Notes: generated by a model not told the origin, from the sequence alone. A stretch of 10,023 bases of DNA from Planctomycetaceae bacterium (GCA_003503535.1 DOCI01000059.1:32174-42196), one strand, 5' to 3'. Positions 1 through 8,000 are shown, numbered from the stretch's first letter. Translations and numbers: made by a program.

Positions 1-42
1 CCGCGATTTGTCCGTGTGATCGGCGAATGTTCTGTCTTCTGA
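1..42 (+). CDS. possible 3' tail of an upstream plus-strand gene
   Basis: Frame 1 is open from the window edge and reads PRFVRVIGECSVF before a TGA at 40-42. A rho-independent terminator follows 22 bases later, which fits a plus-strand gene ending here. The two other forward frames are also compatible with a gene end: frame 2 stops at 16-18, and frame 3 stays open until about 87. The identity of the gene and even the frame are therefore uncertain. Nothing about function can be said from 13 residues. Confidence 0.25.
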   Translation, partial: PRFVRVIGECSVF

Positions 43-64
43 TGGTCTTCTTTCAAACAAGTTT

Positions 65-87
65 CGGCATTGATGCCGTTTTTCTTT
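65..87 (+). terminator. rho-independent terminator of the upstream gene
   Basis: CGGCA (65-69) pairs with TGCCG (74-78) around the loop TTGA. It is followed at once by TTTTTCTTT on the plus strand. The stem is short but GC-rich and the T-run is in the right place, so this separates the upstream transcript from the slipin gene. Confidence 0.6.
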
Positions 88-92
88 GACCT

Positions 93-135
93 TCGCAAAT
101 GTTGCGAGGGTGTTCGTTCCAGAGCAGAGCTCTGG
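93..135 (+). promoter_or_regulatory. two inverted repeats in the slipin leader, the second touching the Shine-Dalgarno
   Basis: TCGCAA (93-98) and TTGCGA (102-107) form a perfect 6-base inverted repeat with a 3-base spacer. CCAGAG (119-124) and CTCTGG (130-135) form a second one with a 5-base loop. The second repeat's last two G residues are the first two of the GGGGAGG ribosome binding site. The sequence shows the repeats only. An operator or a translation-controlling hairpin is inference. Confidence 0.3.
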
Positions 136-140
136 GGAGG
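134..140 (+). promoter_or_regulatory. Shine-Dalgarno GGGGAGG deciding the slipin start
   Basis: GGGGAGG lies 6 bases before the ATG at 147 and 3 bases before the ATG at 144. There is no comparable site before the ATG at 99. It supports a start at 147 (or 144), giving a protein that begins MFLFKRYKIRSYEMG. Confidence 0.75.
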
Positions 141-146
141 TCTATG

Positions 147-1268
147 ATGTTCTTGTTCAAGCGTTACAAAATTCGCAGTTACGAAATGGGACTGCTGTTC
201 CGGGAGGATGAATTCCGTGGACTGGTTGAAGCCGGTACGCGGTGGTTCTTCGATCCGTTCGGCAACGTCCGTCTGGATATCGTTTCTCAGCGTGATCCAT
301 GGCTGGTCCACGAGAAGCTCGATTTGATTGTCAAATCGGGTGCACTGAAGGAACGAGCCGTTGTTCTGGATTTGCAGGACCACGAGCGGGCACTCGTCTG
401 GATCGAAAATCGATTCAGCCACGTTCTGCCAGCCGGTTTGTACGCTTACTGGACAGGACAGAAGAACGTTCGTGTGGAAATCGTCGACTCAGGTAACGTG
501 CGTTTCGAGCACGATGAACTCAAAATGATTGCACGTTCGCCTATGGTGCAGCGTGTGCTCGATGTCTGTACGGTCAATCGTGACCGTGTGGGGGTGTTGT
601 TCATCGATGGTCGATACATCGAAACGTTGTCGCCAGGTTTGTACGCCTTCTGGAAAGGTCAGTCTGATGCGGTTGTCGTCGAAATCGACCTGCGGGAAAC
701 GATGGTCGATGTCGGTGGTCAGGATATCATGACGGCTGACAAGGTGACGTTGCGGCTCAATGCTGTCGTCACTTACAAAATTGTCGATGCCCGTAAAGCC
801 GTCAGCCAGACGGATGATGTGCGGCAGGCTCTGTACCGCGAAACGCAGCTCGTTCTGCGAAGCGTGATCGGCGCCCGTGAACTCGATCTATTCCTGACGG
901 AAAAGGATGCCGTCGCCAAGGAGATTGAGGACAACGTTCGTCGTCGAGCTGGTGAGTTGGGTCTGGAAATTGCTTCGGTCGGTATCCGAGATGTGATCCT
1001 GCCAGGTGATATGAAGGATCTGATGAATAAGGTCACGGAAGCCCGCAAGGCAGCCGAGGCGAATTTGATTTCCCGTCGTGAAGAAACCGCTGCCATGCGG
1101 TCGCAGGCCAACACGGCCAAACTGCTGGCAGACAACCCGGTTCTGATGCGATTGCGGGAACTGGAAGTTCTGGAAAAGATCGCTGCCTCAGGTAAGCTCA
1201 ATATCGTTCTGGGTGAAAGAATCCCGGGCGAAAAGGGGCTGGCTGACAAAGTGGTCAACCTGCTGTAG
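147..1268 (+). CDS. slipin / band-7 (SPFH domain) protein
   Basis: This is an SPFH (stomatin/prohibitin/flotillin/HflK-C) superfamily protein of 373 residues, closest in feel to bacterial slipins. Such proteins oligomerise at membranes and often scaffold or regulate proteases or channels. The band-7 core spans about residues 146-310: 'GVLFIDGRY', 'LSPGLYAFW', 'EIDLRETMVDV', 'MTADKVTLRLNAVVTYKI', then 'IGARELDLFLTEKD' and 'ELGLEIASVGIRDVILP'. An Ala/Glu/Arg-rich helix, 'EARKAAEANLISRREE', follows as in the family. Two further copies of the opening hairpin precede the core, at about residues 12-46 and 80-115, so the N-terminal module is present three times. No hydrophobic N-terminal hairpin is visible, although typical slipins have one, so membrane attachment is not obvious. 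The longer start at 99 lacks a ribosome binding site. The gene appears monocistronic, lying between two terminators. Family call is confident; cellular role is unknown. Confidence 0.9.
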   Translation: MFLFKRYKIRSYEMGLLFREDEFRGLVEAGTRWFFDPFGNVRLDIVSQRDPWLVHEKLDLIVKSGALKERAVVLDLQDHERALVWIENRFSHVLPAGLYAYWTGQKNVRVEIVDSGNVRFEHDELKMIARSPMVQRVLDVCTVNRDRVGVLFIDGRYIETLSPGLYAFWKGQSDAVVVEIDLRETMVDVGGQDIMTADKVTLRLNAVVTYKIVDARKAVSQTDDVRQALYRETQLVLRSVIGARELDLFLTEKDAVAKEIEDNVRRRAGELGLEIASVGIRDVILPGDMKDLMNKVTEARKAAEANLISRREETAAMRSQANTAKLLADNPVLMRLRELEVLEKIAASGKLNIVLGERIPGEKGLADKVVNLL

Positions 1269-1293
1269 CCGTCACCGACGGTACCAAACGACA

Positions 1294-1326
1294 CCCCTGG
1301 TTCGAACTATCGGACCAGGGGCTTTT
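1294..1326 (+). terminator. strong rho-independent terminator after the slipin gene
   Basis: A 12-pair stem (1294-1305 with 1310-1321, one G-T pair) beginning CCCCTGGT is closed by the tetraloop ACTA. It is followed by CTTTT. It starts 25 bases after the slipin stop codon. There is no T-run on the other side, so it looks unidirectional. Confidence 0.85.
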
Positions 1327-1369
1327 GCATTAATTTGATCGGTTTGCCATGCTGCTGAGGCATTGCCAT

Positions 1370-1533
1370 TCATAACCGTAATGATTTACCAGTCTTCCCT
1401 GAGATCGGTAGTTTTTCGTTGAGCAACTGATAGAGCGTTGCCCCGAGTCCATAGACATCTACACGGGATCGACCGCATACGAAGCCGAGGCCTGTCCAGG
1501 AGCCAACTTGAAGATCGTCTCAGATTCACCGTA
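1370..1533 (-). pseudogene. relic of a Hanks-type Ser/Thr protein kinase (activation-loop to helix-F region)
   Basis: Read on the minus strand, one frame gives GESETIFKLAPGQASASYAVDPV and then a stop (1459-1530). The frame beside it gives RVDVYGLGATLYQLLNEKLP (about 1404-1465) before a stop near 1370. Together they match kinase subdomains VIII-IX: 'APEQ' appears here as 'APGQ', followed by the 'DVYSLGATLYELL' type motif around the helix-F Asp. Adding one C near 1464-1467 joins the frames as VDPRVDVYGLG, so a single-base deletion explains the break. The ATP-binding lobe, HRD and DFG motifs are not present here, and the Glu of APE is Gly. The fragment is too short to be an active kinase. The kinase origin is fairly sure; whether an intact copy exists elsewhere in the genome cannot be seen. 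Confidence 0.65.
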
Positions 1534-1890
1534 TTAGGCTCGCTTTCGCAGAATCTCGGCATAAAGTTTCTTCACTACCAGGCGACGAATAACTCCAAGT
1601 TGCGATTGGTCCGTCACAATTACAATAAGTTGACGGGCCACTGACTCACCTCTACAAATCGATCCAGAGATAAAAGCAGGTTTGATTTCAATTGCATTAA
1701 ATCCAGGTTAATTGACGGATCAGTCACACTCAGCACTGGCTTCAAATATTGTAAAGCACTATTTAAATCGAAAAAATCCAGATAGCAAACAGTAACAGGC
1801 AGAGGGCAAATGCTAAAATTTCAGGGATCGTAATCCTCGAGAATCCCCAACAACTCCGACTGGCAGTCAAGCAGAATAGTAGATGCATGA
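1534..1890 (-). pseudogene. decayed minus-strand coding sequence in shifting frames, identity unknown
   Basis: Three overlapping minus-strand open stretches follow one another toward the kinase relic. An ATG at 1888 opens 41 codons ending at 1763, including the hydrophobic run EILAFALCLLLFAIWIFSI, a plausible membrane segment. A second frame continues as DLNSALQYLKPVLSV to SQWPVNLL, stopping at 1620-1622. A third frame gives IVTDQSQLGVIRRLVVKKL and ends AEILRKRA, stopping at 1534-1536. Joining frames two and three gives NLLIVTDQSQLGVI. This faintly resembles the kinase stretch after the catalytic loop (NLLV..DG.LKVIDFG), but no HRD or DFG is visible. It could be the 5' part of the same kinase relic, a separate broken membrane protein, or chance. 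No ribosome binding site was found before the ATG. Bases 1891-1933 hold nothing recognisable. Confidence 0.35.
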
Positions 1891-1933
1891 AGTCGGAAAA
1901 GTTACTGCGTAATATTTCCGCGCTGACTTAAAA

Positions 1934-3280
1934 TCAGGAAGTCTTGCGCCGATCATCAATCGGCTTCATGAATCCCTGAAGCTGATTCTCGGCCAGTTTG
2001 ATCGTGCCCGCTTCTGGTCCAATTCGGATCCCAGTGCGCTGCATCGGCTGACGTTCCTCACGGATGATATTATCGGTAATTGTCAGATCGGATGTTTTGC
2101 CGGTAATATCGATGGCGACTCCATCTGCAGCTCCGCTGTTGATAATCTGGTTTTTGACGACCGAATTGCGATTAGCCCAGAAGTTTTTTCCACGGGCATC
2201 ATTACGGAACAGAATCCCGACCTGATTACTGTCCCGGATGACATTTTCTCGCATCACGTTATCGGTATCGTTGTGGCCGATCGAAATACTGATGTCGTTT
2301 CCGTTGAGAAGATTTTTCTGAGCCAGGCCATATTTCACACCCCAGCACCAGAACAGGCCGATATGATTATTCTCTAAGCGACTGTTCACAATCAAAGGTC
2401 GTTGTGACCCGGAACCGGGATGGACCCCAAGGTCGGCATTGTCGTGACTGTGGCAGTTCTCGACTTTGACATCGTGACAGATCTGAAAACTGATGCCGTC
2501 TCCGTTATAATTCCGCGTGGTCACATTCCTAATCGTGTAACGATTGCAGTCCTGCAGAAAGATACAACCACCATAATTGCCATTGAGGTTGGTATTGTTT
2601 TTCCGATTGCCGTCCAGAGTCAGATTTTCAATCAGAACATTATTGGTGTATTCGCTCGTCAATAATGGAAACAGAGATGAGACGGTAGGTTTTCCGGAAA
2701 GCCACACATTCTTGCGTAGTCCCTCACTCAATTTGAATCGATTTCCGGAACGTGCCACCAGCGTGCGTTTGATCACATCCTGATTGCCGGTATTCGGGTC
2801 CTTAGTAACCAGGACCACACCATCTCCCACTTGAAAGCCCGCCGACTTCTCCAGTGTAATCTCCTGATCATACCAGTCAGAATCTTCAGAGAGCGCCACT
2901 GTTTCCGAGGCTCCTTTTGTAATAATCGTCTCGGGACCGCTTCCCAGTAGCCGAATTTCGGAAGGCAGATGCAACGTATTACGCAGCGTAAAGGTTCCTG
3001 GCAGCAGGCGGACTGTACCTCCTCCTTTTGCCGCAATGTAATTGATCGCAGCCTGCAGCGCTTTGTCACCCGAACCGATAATGTCTCCTGATTTCGGACC
3101 GACTGAAATCGATAGACGTTCTTCCCAGTCCGGTTCGAACCGAGAATCACCATCTGTCGCCCGTGGATCTTTTACTTCCGGTTGTCCCGCATTGACCAGC
3201 GGACTCCAAGTGAGTGCCCCAAGTCCACTCGCAACTGCTGTAACCAATAATCGACGGCGGGGCAGGGACAATGGTTTCAT
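1934..3280 (-). CDS. exported right-handed parallel beta-helix (pectate-lyase-fold) protein
   Basis: This is a 448-residue protein starting MKPLSLPRRRLL. The Arg triplet is followed by a hydrophobic run (about residues 11-28) and a likely signal-peptidase site after PLVNA, so it looks like a Tat-type export signal. After this come 'GDKALQAAINYIAAKGGGTVRLLPG' type sequence (about 71-95) and 'IRLLGSGPETIITKG' (about 109-123), the usual opening of pectin-lyase-fold domains. From about 215 to 405 there are about eight PbH1-like coils, for example NVLIENLTLDGN, YTIRNVTTRNYNGDGISF, VKVENCHSHDNADLGV, NVMRENVIRDSNQVGILF and LTITDNIIREE. The fold is typical of polysaccharide lyases, epimerases and glycosidases, but no catalytic set can be assigned. 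The substrate is probably a carbohydrate, by inference. A start 24 bases further upstream (3304) is possible but lacks a ribosome binding site and would bury the leader. Confidence 0.85.
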   Translation of the reverse strand: MKPLSLPRRRLLVTAVASGLGALTWSPLVNAGQPEVKDPRATDGDSRFEPDWEERLSISVGPKSGDIIGSGDKALQAAINYIAAKGGGTVRLLPGTFTLRNTLHLPSEIRLLGSGPETIITKGASETVALSEDSDWYDQEITLEKSAGFQVGDGVVLVTKDPNTGNQDVIKRTLVARSGNRFKLSEGLRKNVWLSGKPTVSSLFPLLTSEYTNNVLIENLTLDGNRKNNTNLNGNYGGCIFLQDCNRYTIRNVTTRNYNGDGISFQICHDVKVENCHSHDNADLGVHPGSGSQRPLIVNSRLENNHIGLFWCWGVKYGLAQKNLLNGNDISISIGHNDTDNVMRENVIRDSNQVGILFRNDARGKNFWANRNSVVKNQIINSGAADGVAIDITGKTSDLTITDNIIREERQPMQRTGIRIGPEAGTIKLAENQLQGFMKPIDDRRKTS

Positions 3281-3287
3281 CAATTGA

Positions 3288-3293
3288 CTCCGG
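3288..3293 (-). promoter_or_regulatory. Shine-Dalgarno (CCGGAG) deciding the beta-helix protein start
   Basis: On the minus strand CCGGAG lies 7 bases before the ATG at 3280, while the ATG at 3304 has no purine-rich site before it. This supports the start that places the twin-arginine leader at the N-terminus. Confidence 0.6.
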
Positions 3294-3356
3294 AAAAATA
3301 ACATGAGGAATGAATTCAGTGGGGATATGCCTATAATGGTGATTATAATTTTCTAA

Positions 3357-3383
3357 CTTCGCGAAGCGATTCTTACAGAATCG
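3357..3383 (-). terminator. adjacent hairpin and palindrome downstream of the ceramidase-family gene
   Basis: CGATTC (3367-3372) and GAATCG (3378-3383) form a 6-pair stem with a 5-base loop. It directly abuts the perfect 10-base palindrome CTTCGCGAAG (3357-3366). On the minus strand these follow the ceramidase-family stop by about 13 bases. The sequence after them is TTAGAAAATT, not a clear T-run, so a weak terminator, an mRNA 3' structure or a protein-binding site are all possible. Confidence 0.3.
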
Positions 3384-3396
3384 ACTTACTGCGAGA

Positions 3397-4788
3397 TTAT
3401 TGCTCTGTCCGCACCTGTTGAATCATGCGGGCGATCGAGGCGGTGATGGTTTCCTCAACATTGCCGGCCCAGCGAAAAGCAGGACGTCCATACTCGTATA
3501 GATTCCATCCCCCTTCGTAACCACCCTCTTCCCAAACGCGTCGCGAAGGAATGTAGGCAATCATATCGTCGGCATAACCCATGACCCACGTTCCTTCCCC
3601 ATATTTTTGTTTGAACATCAGGGAATAATCAACCACTGTCTCCGCTCCCATGCCAATGAAGACAACTTCTGAACCCAGCTGCCAAACATGCAGCGGATAC
3701 GGATAGTGATCATCGAACTCGGTTCCCGTTTCGAGTTTTCCAAGCAATCGCCTGGCCCAGCGGGATCGAATTGAAGAACCTTCGCCAGCGTACTTCTTCA
3801 GTTCATCAGCGGACACGGTTTCCAGGTAGTCGAGCTTGACGAGTTCAAATGCAGTGTTGAGCTTCGGCGAGACTGGTTTCAATTCTCCCTTAAGCGCCGC
3901 TTCGACACCGTCAGCGAGCATGCCGCCATAGATCTCACACAACGCGACCGTCCGGCGGGGCAGAGGGTTAATGTCACCTCCACAGGTGTTGACAAACATT
4001 GCCGTTACACCGGGATAGGTCTTCTCTAATTGAATTTGTGCAAAGCCTGGATAATCACCGCACCATTTTGTGAAGCTCAGCGTAGTCGGGTGGCAGGCGT
4101 AACCGAAGAGAATCGCCAGCCGGGTTCCGTCGGATCGATTCACCTGCAACACGGGCACATCGTGATCAACCGGCCCTTTCAATTTCTCACCCCGCTTAAT
4201 GATCTCGGGAACCTTGGCTTCCACATTATTCCGCCGATTCACCGCAAACGTGCATTGACCGACCGTATACGACAATTCTGCCGGCTCTAAATTCTTCAAT
4301 GCCTCATTCACGACCTCGACAGTCTGTAAGACCATTTTGTCGGTGTATTCGGCAATGAGTTTTTCCTGTGATGGATCAACCGGATAGTAATCCAGCAAGT
4401 CATCACCCAGACGAGGACCACAATGATTGTGTGAGAACGTGAACATCACATCGGATCGAGAAAGTTCATGTTTCTTTTTCAGCTCCACGAACACGCGATC
4501 ACTCATCGACTTCGGAACGCCCTGAAAATCACTGGAGATCAGTACCGCGCGATGGCCGGACTCATCCTTGATCGCGATCGCCTTCATCCAGAGGTCGTGA
4601 ATTTTTCCGTCTGGCTCCCGTCGAGAACCATAGCCCGCCAGCCAGACTGGCTTAACCGGGGTGATCACCACCCGAGCGATTCCGGCTTGCCAGCCCGCTT
4701 CGAGATTTGGCGACACGATTATCAACGTGAAACACATGAAGAGTGCAAGAATCAGGCTACGATAAATATCTCGATATATCATGTTCAT
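3397..4788 (-). CDS. secreted neutral/alkaline non-lysosomal ceramidase family hydrolase (N-terminal domain only)
   Basis: This 463-residue protein begins with a signal peptide (hydrophobic run about residues 11-26, then PNLEAGW). It carries the neutral ceramidase N-terminal domain throughout: 'AGIARVVITP', 'LAGYGSR', 'AVLISSDFQG', 'FSHNHCGP' with His120 and His122, 'YACHPTTLS' with His233, 'NTCGGDINP' (267-275), 'MGAETVVDYS' with Glu383 and 'DDMIAYIPS' with Tyr412. By family knowledge, the His, Glu and Tyr residues correspond to the zinc site. In known ceramidases the segment GDVSPN supplies the nucleophilic Ser. Here it reads GDINP, with Asn in that place, so ceramide hydrolysis is doubtful. 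The usual C-terminal Ig-like domain is absent (known enzymes are well over 600 residues). It is likely an exported zinc hydrolase of unknown substrate. Starts at 4788 and 4782 are both possible; AAGAGA before 4788 is a weak ribosome binding site. It lies 116 bases upstream of the beta-helix gene in the same direction. Confidence 0.85.
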   Translation of the reverse strand: MNMIYRDIYRSLILALFMCFTLIIVSPNLEAGWQAGIARVVITPVKPVWLAGYGSRREPDGKIHDLWMKAIAIKDESGHRAVLISSDFQGVPKSMSDRVFVELKKKHELSRSDVMFTFSHNHCGPRLGDDLLDYYPVDPSQEKLIAEYTDKMVLQTVEVVNEALKNLEPAELSYTVGQCTFAVNRRNNVEAKVPEIIKRGEKLKGPVDHDVPVLQVNRSDGTRLAILFGYACHPTTLSFTKWCGDYPGFAQIQLEKTYPGVTAMFVNTCGGDINPLPRRTVALCEIYGGMLADGVEAALKGELKPVSPKLNTAFELVKLDYLETVSADELKKYAGEGSSIRSRWARRLLGKLETGTEFDDHYPYPLHVWQLGSEVVFIGMGAETVVDYSLMFKQKYGEGTWVMGYADDMIAYIPSRRVWEEGGYEGGWNLYEYGRPAFRWAGNVEETITASIARMIQQVRTEQ

Positions 4789-5082
4789 TTTCTCTTTTCT
4801 GGGAGTGTTTCAGGAAATGAGGGCTTAATCCGGCTGGTTGTTGCCTGGCATATTGATGTCGATAAATGATTTGCTTCAAATGGAAATTTGGATTTCCCCA
4901 CAGCTTGGAAAGCACACTCAAATTGAGAATATCATACTATCGAATTTTGCCTGCAGATCACATAAGTTGCACAAGAGACTTCAAAACATTTGAGATAATC
5001 AACTTCAGACCGTCCGCCTGATGGTGAAGGGAAAATATGAGAAAGTTGTGATATACCGCATTGCGATTCATCAAAGAATTGA
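4789..5082. other. AT-rich intergenic gap with no gene seen
   Basis: This 294-base stretch lies between the TPR-CHAT stop and the ceramidase-family start. It should hold the promoter of the ceramidase-family gene, but no convincing -35/-10 pair was found. A 6-pair hairpin (4882-4897, loop TTGG) lies inside it without a T-run. No small gene or RNA gene is supported. Confidence 0.5.
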
Positions 5083-8000
5083 TTATTTCCACGCACCACT
5101 TAGAGAGAAAGCGGCCCAGAATTGAGGTGACAGACGATGAGTAATCTTTGTATCTGGCTTTGTTGATATGCGTAGATCGCCTCGGATATCTTTGTGATAG
5201 AGAACGACTTTGGGATTGTTCAGCAAGTAAAGTTGAGCTTCGCGGAGTGCGTCGAGTTTACTCATTTTTCTTTCCCAAAGATTCCAATAAAAACGTTCCA
5301 TCAGTAGCATCGTGGCCACATCTCCAACCTGCCAAAAACTCGCAATTGTGGTATCAGCTCCTGCAACTTGAAATGCGCGCTGGACACCCAACAGGCCTTC
5401 TCCACCTGCGACAGCACCCAGTCCTGTCTCACAAGCTGAGAGTACGACCAGATTGACTTCACCCAGACTCATCGCAGCAATTTCATCTGCAGTAAGAATT
5501 CCATCATCTTTACCCAATTGAGGAGGGAGATTTGCCCCACTAAAGACTAAACCAGACAGCAATCCAGAATTGAAGCCTCTAATCTGCGATGGTATTTCAA
5601 TCGATAAGCCTGACTCGCTATGGGTACTATTATCCCTGAATACTGATCGCTTGGAAGGATCAGCAAAAAAGCCATGAGTGGCCAGATGCAAGATTGTAAA
5701 TTGTCCGGCCAGCTGTCGAAATTGCTGCTCGGTGGCTGTTGCTTTCTGCAAAATCTGAATCTCACTCCCTTGAGAATCGAAGAAACGGTTGTAAGTTTTC
5801 TGGATGGTTTGAATCTCCCTCTCTGTGCCAGCCAGATGAGAAAACTTGACCTCGCCACCGCGAATAGCGTTCTTAGTGGATCCCCAGGACGTATTTAACT
5901 CCGAGAGTTCTGAAATTGTATTCGTGTTGCTGTCATAGTCTACATCTCCCATGAGCAATAAACTACTTTTGATACGCTCTCGTCCCATTTCGTCAATCAG
6001 TTCAGGCAGTAGTTTCGGGACTGGCAGCATCGCAACGCGATGGTCTTCGATCAGGTAGCTGGCAGGTTCCTTGCCAGGTAATGCAGCGATAGGCAACCTG
6101 CCCAGTACGCCATCAACAGAAACTAAAATGAGTTTTGCATTATTCAATTCCGATTCCAGTGGTTCCCAAAGCCTGCGTCGAAGTTCCTGACCAGCTGTTA
6201 CACCTGCCTTTGAGACGCCGAAGGAATTTCTCCAGATGTCAATGTCATCACTCACAGGAGTCACTGGCCCCAGATTCTTGAGTTTAACCTCATGATCTCC
6301 TGAAATAACAAACGCTAATAAATGAAGTACGGGAGGTTCATTGGGATGCTCCGGATTCACTTGGCCAAATTCGAGGAAATCGATCAGTACAGCTTGGTCA
6401 GGAAGCGTAGATTGCAAGTCCTCAAGTGAGATCTGCTTTTGAGCCAATCGAAATTCTGCACTTTTTGAACTTAGTTCAGCTTCTAAGTTTTCTTTTACCG
6501 CAGTGAGCTCTGCAATTTGAACCTTCCATGAATCTGACAGGGAGGGTTCCGGTTTCACACGTGTCAGAGTTGCCAGTTGAAGTGAAGTATCCTGGAGCTC
6601 ACGAATGTACGAAGCGACTCGTTTGTCGTTGAAAACCTTTCGTATTTGCATTTGTCTAACGAGCGTTGCTCCCTTCCAAAATAGTACCTCGCGGTAGGCA
6701 TTCGTATGATACTGCTCCAAGGGAGCAGCCATTGAGAGGTAGACATCCAATTGATATCGCAAGCCTTCAGCCATGCTTAACTGCTGCCGCTCCGACTGTA
6801 CGCTTGCTGTAGTTTCCAACAGTTCGCGATTCCCGTGTAAAGCATGAAGAAATTGTGCCTCTGCCTCAGCATATTTTCCTTGAACAAAATAGGCTGACCC
6901 TAGCGTGTTGTAAATGTCGAGCATGAGAGGATTCGAATTCTCCATCGTCTCTTCAGCCATTTTGAGAGCGCGTTGGATTAGCATATTTCCTTCATCTGAA
7001 TCTCCTGACCTGAAGGCAATAACAGAAAGACTTATCAGTGATTTTATGATTTCAGGGTGTTGCCCTTTGTAAGTTGTTTGTTCAACGTTCAGTACCTGAA
7101 GAAGCAGAGGTTTTGCTTTTTCCAGATCGAGTGCTTCTAGATGGAGAATGCCGAGTTGTTTGAGTAAATATGCATGGCTCGGATGCTGCTCTCCATTGAC
7201 TATACGGGAAATTTCGATCGCCTTGTTGAATAATGGCAGCGCTTTTTCATATTCGCCAATCGATCCAAACCAAACTGCCAAATTATTTAAAGCAGTCGCG
7301 TAATCAATATGCTGCTCTCCCATAATCTCTTTTGTAATGTCCAACGATTGCAGATAAAACGCTTCTGCTTTTGTATAGTCTCCCATCGAACTATAATTGC
7401 CGGCGATATTATTTAGCGATTGTGCGTAGTCTTGATGCCTGACGCCCAGTACTCGTTTGCGAATTTCCATCGATTCTTGGAATAGTTGATCCGCAGAAAC
7501 ATAATCACCAGATAATTCGTAGACGCTGGCGAGTCCATCCAGACTAATGGCATAAGCCGGGTGATCTGTTCCCAGAATCTGAAATCGAGAGTCAATGACT
7601 TCGAGATAAATGAGTATTGCAGTTTGATATTCACCTTCAAGCGTTGCAATTTGTGCAAGATTGTTTTGAGTTGTTAATGAATCAGGATGTGTCTTCCCGT
7701 AAAAGTCTTGAGTAATTTTCAATGACTGAAGTAAGTAATTACGTGCCTGTTGATAATCACCCAGCTGTTGATAGTGTTTTCCAATATTATTAAGGCAGAT
7801 CGCGTATGCTGGATGTTGCTTACTATATATCTGACTTGTTAGTTTCAGAGATTCCTGAGGCATTTTCAGTGAGAGAGAATACTTCCCAACATCATGGTAG
7901 TGCACAGCAAGATTGCCTAAAATACGACTATACAGAGGATCTTCTTTACTTAGGAATTTCTGAGCAGATTCATAACATTTTAAATAGATTTGCTCAGCAT

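Noticed and set aside
773..1294. 173-codon minus-strand open frame
   Set aside because: It lies entirely antisense to the well-supported band-7 core, is Ser/Arg-rich as expected of a shadow frame, and matches no family.
1438..1644. 68-codon plus-strand open frame in the gap after the slipin gene
   Set aside because: It is antisense to the kinase relic, whose recognisable motif reads on the minus strand; the plus-strand protein has no recognisable features or ribosome binding site.
1763..1888. 41-residue minus-strand ORF with a membrane-like segment as a stand-alone small protein
   Set aside because: It has no ribosome binding site and sits in a region of broken frames, so it fits better as part of a decayed gene.
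1934..1970. Terminator overlapping the beta-helix stop codon (outer TCAGG/CCTGA, inner GCCGAT/ATCGGC, then TTTT)
   Set aside because: The outer stem is only five pairs around a large interior, and the inner stem lies in the conserved reading frame, so the match could easily be chance.
3342..3347. TATAAT on the minus strand as a promoter for the beta-helix gene
   Set aside because: The hexamer 17 bases upstream (ATCGCT) does not resemble a -35 box, and planctomycete promoters are poorly defined.
4468..4869. 133-codon plus-strand open frame
   Set aside because: It is antisense to the ceramidase-family N-terminus and signal peptide, and its sequence resembles nothing.
4882..4897. GGAAAT-TTGG-ATTTCC hairpin as a terminator for the TPR-CHAT gene
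   Set aside because: It is about 190 bases after the stop codon, AT-rich, and has no T-run after it.
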